The notes beneath the pieces are model-generated. The model saw only the letters and a program-made list of their open reading frames with translations. It made no database searches and had not been told where the DNA came from. Positions 9,702 to 18,700 of a stretch of 35,975 nucleotides of DNA are shown piece by piece (positions within the stretch are counted from its first letter, which is position 1; the number at the start of each line of letters is the position of its first letter). Source of the stretch: an uncultured Flavobacteriales bacterium (GTDB taxonomy: Bacteria > Bacteroidota > Bacteroidia > UBA10329); the NCBI GenBank assembly GCA_937900875.1, contig CALCGD010000195.1:1-35975 (forward strand), written 5' to 3'. The position numbers and the translations under genes are program-made.

Positions 9702-9740
9702 AAAATCCCCCTTAGCTATGTGTTAAGGGGGATTTTTTTT
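9702..9740 (+). terminator. Intrinsic terminator after the first TonB-type gene
   Basis: A perfect 13-bp stem (9702-9714 with 9724-9736) with a 9-nt loop; the core is CCCCC/GGGGG and the 3' arm runs into eight T residues (9733-9740). The A-tract on the other side makes it potentially bidirectional, but no - strand gene ends here. Confidence 0.93.
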
Positions 9741-9800
9741 GCAATAAACTTTTGCTCTCAGCGTTAAAAAGCCAAACAAGCTATATGGTGCACTCATACT

Positions 9801-9808
9801 TAACTTTT
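9801..9808 (+). promoter_or_regulatory. Weak candidate -7 element of the second TonB-type gene
   Basis: taactttt matches TAnnTTTG at 7 of 8 positions and lies 13 nt before the ATG at 9822. No convincing TTG is found at the right upstream distance. A promoter is expected here because a strong terminator separates this gene from the one before. Confidence 0.3.
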
Positions 9809-9821
9809 AATTCCTACCGTT

Positions 9822-10505
9822 ATGAGACTATCAAATGCGCTAATAGAAAAAAGACGTCCTGTGTTTTTAGCAGCTGGGCTAATGTTCGCTCTTTCAGCTA
9901 CCCTTGTTTCTTTCGAATGGAGAACACCCTATGTTGAACCAATCGTTTCCGAGCCCATTTCAGATATTCCTGAAAGCCCGAGAGGAGATATCGTCATTCT
10001 TCCAGATGCCAAGAAAAAGATTAAGGAGCCAGAGCCACCTAAGCCTCCGGTAGAAAAATCGTCTGAAATTAAGCTGACAGATAACGCAACCGCAGAAAAG
10101 GCGTCAGACACCAAGCTTGAATTTTACGATCCAGATTTAGATGGTTTGGATGCGGGAGGAGAAGAACCAGAAGTTGTAGACCCACCTCTAGCACCGCTCG
10201 ACAGGGCTGATGAAAATCCATCTTATTGCGGTGGAGATGTGGCGTTAATGCAGTTTCTAATGTCAAACCTCAAGTACCCTAAAGTTCCGTTGGATAATGG
10301 AATGCAGGGAACGGTCTATGTCAAGTTTGTGGTTGGTAAAGACGGTAAGCTTAGAGATGCCAAAGTGGTACGACCTCTAGACCCGTGGTTAGACGCGGAA
10401 GCTCTGCGTGTTTCTAAAATGTTGGATTGTTTTACTCCTGGTAAGCAAGCAGGTAAGATGGTTGACGTGTATTTTGTGTTACCGGTCCGATTTGTAATCA
10501 AATAG
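9822..10505 (+). CDS. TonB-family energy transducer, paralogue of the preceding gene
   Basis: A second TonB-like protein of 227 residues. It shares the layout and several landmarks with its upstream neighbour: a basic tail (EKRRP), an anchor helix at about 13-30 ending in SFEWRTPY, then a linker and a C-terminal TonB domain. The linker differs from the first copy. It is basic and Pro-rich early (KKKIKEPEPPKPP, 64-76) and acidic later (about 100-120). In the TonB domain, PSYCGGDVALMQFL replaces PNYPGGDAALLGYI and MLDCFTPGKQ replaces TIKGYKPGKQ, giving two cysteines (136 and 203) that the first copy lacks. The two genes look like an old tandem duplication. The partner receptor cannot be told from the sequence. 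Confidence 0.88.
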   Translation: MRLSNALIEKRRPVFLAAGLMFALSATLVSFEWRTPYVEPIVSEPISDIPESPRGDIVILPDAKKKIKEPEPPKPPVEKSSEIKLTDNATAEKASDTKLEFYDPDLDGLDAGGEEPEVVDPPLAPLDRADENPSYCGGDVALMQFLMSNLKYPKVPLDNGMQGTVYVKFVVGKDGKLRDAKVVRPLDPWLDAEALRVSKMLDCFTPGKQAGKMVDVYFVLPVRFVIK

Positions 10506-10513
10506 ATATACCG

Positions 10514-10542
10514 TTGTTCGTTGCAGCGAAGTAATACCTTTG
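10514..10542 (+). promoter_or_regulatory. Near-consensus promoter of the tandem barrel genes
   Basis: TTG (10514-10516), an 18-nt spacer and tacctttg (10535-10542), a perfect TAnnTTTG match. The start of transcription would be near 10549, leaving a leader of only about 10 nt before the ATG at 10559. This is the best promoter match in the window. Confidence 0.7.
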
Positions 10543-10558
10543 TCTCAAGCCATTCACC

Positions 10559-12205
10559 ATGCGCTTGGGATACTTTTTTGCTCTAGTCATATCAATCATT
10601 AGTGTTGTTCCGGGCTTTGCTCAAGAGCAGTACAATCACCCTTTCAACCATACGCAATACGCAGAGTTTGAAGGGTACTTACATGTAAAAGGCTCTGAAT
10701 TCCATTCTGGAATGAAACCATTTAGAGTTAAGCAGTTGAACCAAAGTTGTGCATTCGATTCAATAAGATCAATCAACCATCATAAGAGTAAATTTTCTAA
10801 AACTTTGGTTGGTAGAAAGCTCTTTAGACAAAGCTTGCTTCGGGTAGATTCCGCCAAGTATCAATTTTTTGTGGACCCAGTTTTGAACCTTGAAATTGGT
10901 TGGGATGCAATAAATAAAGAACGCCTAACTGTTAATACAAAGGGTCTGGTGTTTAAAGGCAGCATCGGAAAAACGGTTTCTTTTTACACAGCATTTTGGG
11001 AAAATCAGGCTACATACATGCCCTATCTCAACACTTGGATAGACAAATATCAGGTCGTTCCTGGAGAGGGACGGGTTAAGGACTTTCAGTTTGACAACGC
11101 CATGTATCGGTTCCTTGGCGTTAAAGTCAAGGGATTTGACTTTTCGATTGCTGCTGGCCACGTCTCTTATTCGCCTATCAAAGCAGTCAACTTTCAGTTG
11201 GGGCACGATAAGTTGTTTGTTGGAGAAGGCTACCGTTCTATGCTACTTTCTGATGGCGCTTATAACTATCCGTATCTCAAAATAAGCACTAATCTTTGGA
11301 AGTTTCAGTACGATTTTGTCTTCACGCAACTACAAGACACGCGCTTGTTTTCAACCTTCGAATCTGGATTTAAGAAAAAGTGGGCTTCTTTCCACTACCT
11401 CAGCGTTAACATTGGTAAGAGGGTTCAAGTGGGCCTGTTTGAAGGCGTTATATTCAAAGGTGATAGCGTTGGAAACGGAGGTTTCAATTGGAATTACTTC
11501 AATCCAGTTACGCTATTTAGGTCGGTACAGTATGCCTATGATGGTTCTGGAAATAATGCCTTGGCGGGTATAAACGTTAAGTATGTACCATTCAAAAAAG
11601 CCGCGTTTTATGGCCAATTAGCAATTGATGAACTCGATTTTACCAAGTTTGGGCAGGGCGGATATATAGATCAACGTTTAGGATGGCAAGTAGGATTTAA
11701 GATTTTCGATGCCTTCGGAATTGACCGCTTGTATGCAAGATTAGAATACAACGGAGCTAGACCGTACACCTATTCTCATGAATCATCTTTACAGAGCTAC
11801 ACGCATTACAACCAACCGTTAGCACATCCACTTGGGGCTAATTTCCACGAGTTTGTGGGTGAAGTTGGGTATCGCTGGCGCGATTTAAGACTGAGTTACA
11901 GAATTACATTCGCTTCTGTTGGTCGAGATTCCATTGGAAGGAACTACGGTAATGACGTATACATCCCCGATACCGATGCTTTTTTGGGTGCTCAATCCTA
12001 CGGAAACTCTATTGGACAGGGAGTTAAAACCAGCCTGACCTATCAAACCTTAGAATTGGCTTACGTGGTTAACCGAGCGTCTAACCTTCACCTTATTTTA
12101 GGATTGAGACACCGTTCTTCTAAGAACGAATTAAGCACAGAAAAAAACGTGTATCTGTTTTTCGGTATGAGAACCACCTTAAGAAATCTGTATCATGATT
12201 TTTAG
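10559..12205 (+). CDS. Outer-membrane beta-barrel protein, RemB/Wzi-like (copy 1)
   Basis: An exported protein of 548 residues with a signal peptide (MRLGYFFALVISIISVVPGFAQ, cut near residue 21) and a body of alternating aromatic beta strands, as in an outer-membrane barrel. Segments GHDKLFVGEGYRSMLLSD (from residue 215) and LAHPLGANF (421-429) recall the Bacteroidota RemB gliding/adhesion proteins and the Wzi capsule-assembly family. RemB is a mobile surface component in Flavobacterium; Wzi anchors capsule. Which role applies here cannot be decided from sequence. The gene overlaps its paralogue by 11 nt, so the two are almost certainly translated from one message and may work together. The start is supported by the signal peptide and the promoter just upstream. 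Confidence 0.68.
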   Translation: MRLGYFFALVISIISVVPGFAQEQYNHPFNHTQYAEFEGYLHVKGSEFHSGMKPFRVKQLNQSCAFDSIRSINHHKSKFSKTLVGRKLFRQSLLRVDSAKYQFFVDPVLNLEIGWDAINKERLTVNTKGLVFKGSIGKTVSFYTAFWENQATYMPYLNTWIDKYQVVPGEGRVKDFQFDNAMYRFLGVKVKGFDFSIAAGHVSYSPIKAVNFQLGHDKLFVGEGYRSMLLSDGAYNYPYLKISTNLWKFQYDFVFTQLQDTRLFSTFESGFKKKWASFHYLSVNIGKRVQVGLFEGVIFKGDSVGNGGFNWNYFNPVTLFRSVQYAYDGSGNNALAGINVKYVPFKKAAFYGQLAIDELDFTKFGQGGYIDQRLGWQVGFKIFDAFGIDRLYARLEYNGARPYTYSHESSLQSYTHYNQPLAHPLGANFHEFVGEVGYRWRDLRLSYRITFASVGRDSIGRNYGNDVYIPDTDAFLGAQSYGNSIGQGVKTSLTYQTLELAYVVNRASNLHLILGLRHRSSKNELSTEKNVYLFFGMRTTLRNLYHDF

Positions 12206-13799
12206 GTTAACTCGCTTAATAACAATAGGATTGGTTTTGTGGCTTCCACTGCAAAGCAAGGCACAACGGCTTATAACCGAGCATTCGCCCTTGCTTGAGA
12301 CCTTTCTTCAAGCAGAGCCAATGGGCAGTGGAGTTTACAATTCCCATCATAGCGTGCGACCAGTTGTTCTAGATTCCAAGTTTCAGGAGGCTAGAGCTAA
12401 TCTGTTACAGTCTTTTGTATCAAGTGATAGTTCATCTCTGCGCAGGTTTTCTGATGGGCACTTCTTAGATTATAAGAAGAAATGGTTTGGGATAGAAATA
12501 GACCCGATTTACCACAATGTAGCACGATATGGCACACAATCTGGTTTCACCACCGAGCTTATTGGCGGCTTAAGGGGCGATGTGCTCCTTGGAAAAAACT
12601 TTGTTGCTCACTTCTCTATTCGTGGAGGCGCTTTTAAGCCCGTGGCACATGTAAATGATTTTATGAGTGCCAATAATGTAAATCCTGGGCAAGGAGACTT
12701 TAAGCAAAACGGGTATTTCAATACATTTTTCGACCCAAGTGGCTATTTGTCGTACTCTCCGTCTAAGCATTTTAATGTGCAGGCCGGACACGATAAACTC
12801 TTTATTGGTAACGGTTACAGAACGCTTTTTCTCTCAGATAACGCTGAGCAATACTCCTTTTTAAAACTAGACACGCGGGTTTGGCGACTGAGGTACGTAA
12901 ACATCTTTACCAATTTCAAGGATGTGAGACCAGGCGCTTTTAGAAATAAACTGGGCACATTTCATTACCTCTCTCTAAACATTGCTAAGCGCTTTAATAT
13001 TGGTTTGTTTGAAAGCATAATATGGCAAGGGGCAGATTCTACAGGTGTTCGCGGCTTCGAACTCAATTATATCAACCCAATCATCTTTTATCGACCCGTA
13101 GAGTTCTCTGTAAACTCGCCCGACAACGTTGTGCTGGGCTTCGATTTTCGATACAGAATAGGCAAAAACAATCACCTCTATGGACAACTTGTACTAGACG
13201 AATTCTTACTTGGCGAAGTGTTTAAAAACATTACGGCAAAAAATGATTCTACTGTTCAGAAGGGTTTTTGGGGAAATAAACAAGGTTTTCAAGTAGGGAT
13301 AAAAGGCTGGAATTTACTTTGGATAAAAGATTTGTTCTATCAGTTTGAGTTCAATTGGGTGCGACCATTTACCTACACCCACATTACAATAGAACAGAAT
13401 TACGGCCACTACAATCAGTCTTTGGCTCACCCTATGGGAGCCAATTTTATGGAGTCGGTAAATGTGCTTCGATATAGAAAGGACAATTGGCTGATTGAGG
13501 GCAAATTCATCTATGCCAATTACGGATTAGACACCAATAATGTCAGTTATGGTGGCAACATTTACAAATCGTATTTGCTGCGCGATGGAGAGTACAACCA
13601 TGAAATGATACAAGGGTTGGACACCAAACTATACCTGTGGCAATTTAAAGCCGAATACGTGCTTAACGCTGCTTGGGATATGCGGCTTATGGCGGGTTTA
13701 ACCACTCGAGTTGAACAATCTGCCATTCATAGAAAAGAAGAGCTCTATTTCTTCTTCGGCATTAGTTCTGATATCACCCGACCGTTTGACGATTTTTAA
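12195..13799 (+). CDS. Outer-membrane beta-barrel protein, RemB/Wzi-like (copy 2)
   Basis: A diverged paralogue of the previous gene, 534 residues, also with a signal peptide (MIFRLTRLITIGLVLWLPLQSKAQ). The shared landmarks are GHDKLFIGNGYRTLFLSD (from residue 198), LAHPMGANF (410-418), HYLSLNIAKRFNIGLFES in mid-protein and a C-terminus ending in Asp-Phe, as in copy 1 (YHDF and FDDF). Its start codon lies inside the last codons of copy 1. Its stop interlocks with the stop of the convergent SPOR-domain gene, leaving no room for a terminator. The product is probably an outer-membrane barrel in surface adhesion, gliding or capsule handling; this rests on family resemblance, not on catalytic residues. 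Confidence 0.68.
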   Translation: MIFRLTRLITIGLVLWLPLQSKAQRLITEHSPLLETFLQAEPMGSGVYNSHHSVRPVVLDSKFQEARANLLQSFVSSDSSSLRRFSDGHFLDYKKKWFGIEIDPIYHNVARYGTQSGFTTELIGGLRGDVLLGKNFVAHFSIRGGAFKPVAHVNDFMSANNVNPGQGDFKQNGYFNTFFDPSGYLSYSPSKHFNVQAGHDKLFIGNGYRTLFLSDNAEQYSFLKLDTRVWRLRYVNIFTNFKDVRPGAFRNKLGTFHYLSLNIAKRFNIGLFESIIWQGADSTGVRGFELNYINPIIFYRPVEFSVNSPDNVVLGFDFRYRIGKNNHLYGQLVLDEFLLGEVFKNITAKNDSTVQKGFWGNKQGFQVGIKGWNLLWIKDLFYQFEFNWVRPFTYTHITIEQNYGHYNQSLAHPMGANFMESVNVLRYRKDNWLIEGKFIYANYGLDTNNVSYGGNIYKSYLLRDGEYNHEMIQGLDTKLYLWQFKAEYVLNAAWDMRLMAGLTTRVEQSAIHRKEELYFFFGISSDITRPFDDF

Positions 13800-14317
13800 T
13801 CCGTAGGAATATATTCTCCCGGAACTTCTCCCTCTTCCTCAACCTCTTTCTCCATTTCAATGGACAGTTTAGGAAACTTAACCAAGTCTCTTACAACAAA
13901 TGCCCCGGGGTATTGATAGGACAATTCGCGTTGCAATCGAATGGCTTCAAGTTCTGTTCTAAAATCACCAAGCCTTACCTTAAAATTGGGTTCTTGGTAG
14001 ATGAGATAAGCAGGGGTGTTAGGGTGAATAGAAATAAATTCTGCCCGCAAATTATTGGCTTGCAAGCGTGCTTCTGTACCCGAACCAGAAAAAAGCTGAA
14101 CACGGTATCCGTCAAACCCATCCTTTACCCTATTTACACGAATGTGCTTCATTACCAGAGAGTCTAAACGCACATCTCGTTCAATTACTTGGGTAGAATC
14201 TATTATGTCAGTAAAGTATTCCTGAGCATAGGATTGACCAGAAACACTGACCAAAACAGCTAGAATTATACTTAAACCAATGTGCTTAAACATGAGGGGC
14301 AAGTAACGAAAAATCAT
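13796..14317 (-). CDS. SPOR-domain exported protein
   Basis: A secreted protein of 173 residues with one SPOR domain, a fold that binds denuded glycan strands of septal peptidoglycan. A signal peptide ends at SGQSYAQ (about residue 31). A charged linker with DSTQVIERDVRLDSL follows, then the SPOR repeat pair: YRVQLFSGSGTEARLQANNLRAE (about 71-93) and FKVRLGDFRTELEAIRLQREL (about 112-132). The C-terminal tail is acidic (EMEKEVEEEGEVPGE). ATG 14293, eight codons downstream, gives an equally good signal peptide (MFKHIGLSIILAV) and may be the true start. The gene runs against the barrel gene pair and diverges from the ACIII operon across a 197-nt intergenic region that holds a palindrome. Confidence 0.87.
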   Translation of the reverse strand: MIFRYLPLMFKHIGLSIILAVLVSVSGQSYAQEYFTDIIDSTQVIERDVRLDSLVMKHIRVNRVKDGFDGYRVQLFSGSGTEARLQANNLRAEFISIHPNTPAYLIYQEPNFKVRLGDFRTELEAIRLQRELSYQYPGAFVVRDLVKFPKLSIEMEKEVEEEGEVPGEYIPTD

Positions 14318-14354
14318 TTGTAACTGCGATTACGGCAATAATCACGCTTCTATT

Positions 14355-14373
14355 ATTTAGAACGGTTCTAAAT
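14355..14373. promoter_or_regulatory. 19-bp perfect palindrome, candidate operator
   Basis: ATTTAGAACGGTTCTAAAT reads the same on both strands around a central G (9-1-9). It sits in the divergent region between the SPOR gene and actA. Its core TTAGAAC-G-GTTCTAA has the 7-1-7 geometry seen for Fur-family operators, but the binding protein cannot be named. It lies about 45 nt upstream of the candidate actA -7 element. Confidence 0.55.
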
Positions 14374-14417
14374 TGCAATATTTTAACAAAAATTCTACCG
14401 TCCAATTGTTTGAGTAC

Positions 14418-14425
14418 TATTTTTG
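14418..14425 (+). promoter_or_regulatory. Candidate -7 element of the ACIII-cytochrome oxidase operon
   Basis: tatttttg matches TAnnTTTG exactly and is followed by cg. No TTG lies at the usual 18-22 nt upstream; the nearest is only 9 nt away. That would fit a promoter needing an activator, possibly at the palindrome centred near -68. The leader to ATG 14515 would be about 80 nt. Confidence 0.4.
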
Positions 14426-14514
14426 CGTCAGCCAAAAAACAGCCTCAAAACGCTGTAAAAGTCAACTAAATCAAGGCGTTGGTAAACGATAAGAAATTAA
14501 ATAGAAGTAGCTCA

Positions 14515-15732
14515 ATGAGAATCGCTTCAATTCTATTTTCATCCCTGCTTTTGCTTGCGGCATTCGGTGCTACAGCACAGGATGGAGAAAAGCTTTTCAA
14601 ACAAAACTGTGCCACCTGTCACCTTGCATCAGACAAGGCCTTAATAGGTCCTGGTCTGGCAGGAATCGAAGATCGGGCTCCATCACGTGAGTGGATTGTG
14701 GGTTGGGTGCAAAACCCTGATGGGATGATTGCTAGCGGAGACGCTTATGCTAACACCATTAAGGAATTCAGCCCTACTGCAATGACCGCTTTTGGTTATT
14801 TGGAAGAAGGTGATATTCATGCGATTTTAGATTACATAGCTCACCCTCCAGCTCCGAAAGAAGTAGCTGTTGAGGCTGCTGCTGGTCCAGTTGAAGGTGA
14901 ATCAGGTTCGTTAGATGAAAATACATTGCGAAACGTATTGCTGGCTATTGCTGGTTTGCTATTGGTATTGGTAGTAATTCTAAGCAGTGTAAGGAAGTCG
15001 CTTACTTCTTTGTTGAGTGAGAAAACGGGCGAAACTGCTCCAGAAGAGTTAGGTGCTTGGGGTTCAATTACCAATTGGTTGAATATGAACCGCGGTTGGA
15101 CTGGGGTTATTTTATTGGTAGCTACACTTGCTTTCTTAAGATGGGGAGTTATCGAGTTGATGGAGATTGGAGTTTATCAAGGGTATAAGCCTGAACAACC
15201 AATTGCATTTTCTCATAAAATTCACGCTGGTCAGAACGGTATTAATTGCGTTTACTGCCATACGAGCGCTGAAAAAGGAAAAACTGCAGGAATTCCGTCT
15301 TTAAATGTCTGTATGAACTGTCACTCATACGTTAGCGAAGGGCCAAGCGGAACAGTGGAAATTGCAAAAATTTATGCTGCGTTGGATTATAATCCAGAAA
15401 CGAAAGTTTATGGAGACAGTCCGAAAGCGATAGAATGGGTTAGGGTTCATAATCTACCCGACTTAGCTTACTTCAATCACTCACAACACGTAGTTGTAGG
15501 TAAGATTGAATGTCAGAAATGCCATGGGGCTGTGGAAGAAATGGGAGTTGCCGAGCAACACTCACCTCTTACTATGGGTTGGTGTGTTGACTGTCACAGG
15601 ACAACTTCTGTGCAAGTGGCGAATAACGAGTACTACGAAGACTTACACGAAAGAACTCCGGCTTGGCACGATGGTAACCCAGTTACTGTAGAGCGAATTG
15701 GTGGTTTGGAGTGTGCTAAGTGTCATTATTAA
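14515..15732 (+). CDS. actA: Alternative complex III subunit ActA, multiheme cytochrome c
   Basis: ActA is the multiheme electron-transfer subunit of the quinol-oxidising alternative complex III. Numbered from ATG 14515 (405 aa), it has a signal peptide ending at ATAQ (about 22) and an N-terminal single-heme domain with CATCH at 32-36. Transmembrane segments follow at about 140-158 and 197-217, then a C-terminal domain with five CXXCH motifs: 245-249, 266-270, 333-337, 357-361 and 400-404. The last heme site is one residue from the C-terminus. The six motifs exceed the five I recall for the Rhodothermus subunit. TTG 14479 would add 12 polar residues ahead of the signal peptide and is unlikely. 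First gene of the operon, 33 nt before actB. Confidence 0.93.
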   Translation: MRIASILFSSLLLLAAFGATAQDGEKLFKQNCATCHLASDKALIGPGLAGIEDRAPSREWIVGWVQNPDGMIASGDAYANTIKEFSPTAMTAFGYLEEGDIHAILDYIAHPPAPKEVAVEAAAGPVEGESGSLDENTLRNVLLAIAGLLLVLVVILSSVRKSLTSLLSEKTGETAPEELGAWGSITNWLNMNRGWTGVILLVATLAFLRWGVIELMEIGVYQGYKPEQPIAFSHKIHAGQNGINCVYCHTSAEKGKTAGIPSLNVCMNCHSYVSEGPSGTVEIAKIYAALDYNPETKVYGDSPKAIEWVRVHNLPDLAYFNHSQHVVVGKIECQKCHGAVEEMGVAEQHSPLTMGWCVDCHRTTSVQVANNEYYEDLHERTPAWHDGNPVTVERIGGLECAKCHY

Positions 15733-15765
15733 TAACGAATAAAGATTTTTGGAAAAGCCTCTAAC

Positions 15766-18700
15766 ATGAGCAAAACCAAAATATATTGGACAGGGCTAGA
15801 TCAGCTTCACAACACTCCTGAGTTTCAGGAAAGTGCTGAAAACGAATTTACGCCTGCGACATCCGCAGAACATTTATTGGAAAGCGAGAACCTGGACGAG
15901 GGAACTACCAAGCGTAGGGATTTTCTGAAGTTTCTAGGGTTTAGTGTCGGAGCCGCCACTTTAGCGGCTTGCGAGACTCCTGTAAACAAGGCGATTCCTT
16001 ACTTGAACAAGCCGGAGGAAATCACCCCAGGTGTTCCTAATTATTATGCGTCAACCTTCTTTGATGGCACGGATTACGCGAGTATTCTTGTGAAGACACG
16101 AGAGGGGCGACCAATTAAAATTGTTGGAAACAAGAATTCTAAAGTTACTTCTGGGGCGATTAATTCTAGAGTAAACTCTTCGGTTCTTTCTCTTTATGAT
16201 TCCGCTCGAGCTGGGAGCCCAATGAAGGCTGGAGAAGCGTCTGAATGGGAAACGGTAGATAAAGAAATAGGCGAAGCACTTGCTAAGCTAGGCGAAGCGG
16301 GCGGTTCTATCGTTCTACTTACAGAAACAATCATCAGCCCTTCTGCCAAGAAGGCTATTGCTGAATTTGCTACCAAGTATGGTGAAGGCGTGAAGCACGT
16401 AACGTATGATGCGCTATCCGCTTCGGGTTCATTGGAAGCAAATCAGGCTTGTTTTGGCGTTAAAGCGCTTCCCGCATATGATTTTGCTTCTGCAGATGTT
16501 GTGGTAAGTTTTGGTGCCGACTTTATTGCAGGTTTTCCTAATGGCGCAGCAAATGCTGTTGGTTATGGAAAAATGAGAGACCCCAAAGGCGGAAAGATGT
16601 CACGTCATTTCCAATTTGAGTCTAACATGTCGCTTGCAGGTAGTAACGCTGATGTAAGAGTTGCGATAAAACCATCTGAAAGTGCAGAGGCGATTATTAG
16701 CCTATACAATAAAGTTGCCAAGGCTACTGGTGGAAACACCGTTGGTGGAGGGAATTCTGAATACGAAAGTGCTCTTTCTCAGGCGGCTAAGGAATTGGTG
16801 GGGGCTAAGGGCAAAAGCATTGTTGTATCTAACTCTAATGACGCTGGAGTTCAAACAATTGTAAATGCTATCAATAATCTACTTGGCAACTACGGCTCAA
16901 CTTTAGATATCGCTAAACCATTATACGTTAAGGCAGGAATTGACTCAGAAATGACTCAGTTAATTGCCGATATGAACGCTGGCAAGGTTGGTGCACTTCT
17001 AATGCACGGGGTAAATCCAAGCTATTCTTATGGAGATGCCGCTGCGTTTAATTCTGGATTGGCTAAGGTTGGTCTAACAGTTTCATTTGCAGATAGGTTA
17101 GACGAAACTGCAGCAGGTGTTGCATATCTTTGTCCAGATAATCATTATCTGGAAAGTTGGAATGACTCAGAACCTAAAGCTGGAAGCTACAGCCTTACTC
17201 AACCAACAATTCAACCACTCTTCAAAACGAGACAGTTTCAAGAATCGTTATTGAAGTGGAGTGGAAACGATACTAGTTACTACAACTATATCCAGTCTAA
17301 TTGGGCTGGAATTCATGCTGCAAGTTCAAATGCTAGCATGTTATTCAACGACTTCTTTAATACGGCATTGTTTAATGGTGTGTTTGATGCTTCATCAGAA
17401 GGGGTGGTTACTGAATTTGCAGGTGATGTAAATGCAGCGGCTGGGTCTATTAAGAAAAGCACTACTGGCGATTTCGAGTTAGAGCTTTATGTTAAGGCCG
17501 GTATGGGAGATGGTTCTCAGGCAAACAACCCTTGGTTGCAAGAATTGCCAGATCCTATCTCTAGAGTTACTTGGGATAACTACATAATGATGTCGCCATC
17601 TGATATGATCGCTAACGGTTTTAGCCGTCTAGAAAGAGGTGATTTCATGGCGAATGTGGCTGAGATATCAGTGAACGATGTTAAAATTAAGGCTCCTGTT
17701 TATCCTTCTCCGGGACAAAAGAAAGGAACCATTGGCTTGGCTGTTGGATACGGTAGAACTGCAGCTGGAGCTTGCGGAAATGAGGTTGGAGTGAACGCGT
17801 TTTCTGTGGCTCATGGGTCGTTTACCGTTGGTGCGGTAACAGTTTCTAAGACTGATGAAACGCACGAAATAGCTCAAACACAATCTCATCATACATTGAT
17901 GGGCCGGTCTGCTATTCTTAAAGAAACAACTCTAAGCGAATATAAAGCTGATCCTAAAGCAGGAAATCCCGATGCACTTTTATATGTAAGTAGCGCAGGA
18001 GCTAAGAAAGAAGAAAGCCATGGTCATGGCGATGATCACGGACATGATGATGAAGGACATGGTCACGAAGAAGATGCACACGCAGAAGCTTCGCATGGCA
18101 ATCCGTATGTAGCAGCAAATAAGGTTAACCTTTGGGATGATCACGCGATTGGAAGTGGTCATAGATGGGGAATGTCTGTGGACTTGAGCAAATGCATCGG
18201 TTGCGGTGCATGTGTGACAGGTTGTGGCTCAGAAAATAATGTTCCTGTTGTTGGTAAAGAAGAGGTAAGAAGAGGAAGAGATATGCACTGGTTACGTATT
18301 GACCGGTACTATACTTCTGACATGACAGAGGAAAAAGCGAAAGCCGAAGGAGTTGGTGCGATTGACAAGTTTACAGCAATGGAGGCTGCTGCAGAGCAAC
18401 CTCAGGTTGCTTTTCAACCAGTAATGTGCCAGCATTGTAATCACGCTCCTTGCGAAACTGTTTGCCCAGTTGCGGCCACTACGCATAGCAACGAAGGAAT
18501 GAACATGATGACGTACAACCGTTGTATCGGTACTCGTTATTGTGCAAACAACTGTCCTTACAAGGTTAGAAGATTCAATTGGTTCCAGTATCACAATGGA
18601 AGCCAGGATTTCAGCAAAAATCCGGCTAACGATGACCTTGGCAGAATGGTCTTGAACCCAGATGTTGTGGTAAGAGATAGAGGGGTAATGGAAAAGTGCA

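Noticed and set aside
531-13799. sprA, the TonB genes and the barrel genes as one surface-motility island
   Set aside because: A strong terminator at 9702-9740 and separate promoters break the region into units, gcvH and VanZ intervene, and no other T9SS or gliding gene is present.
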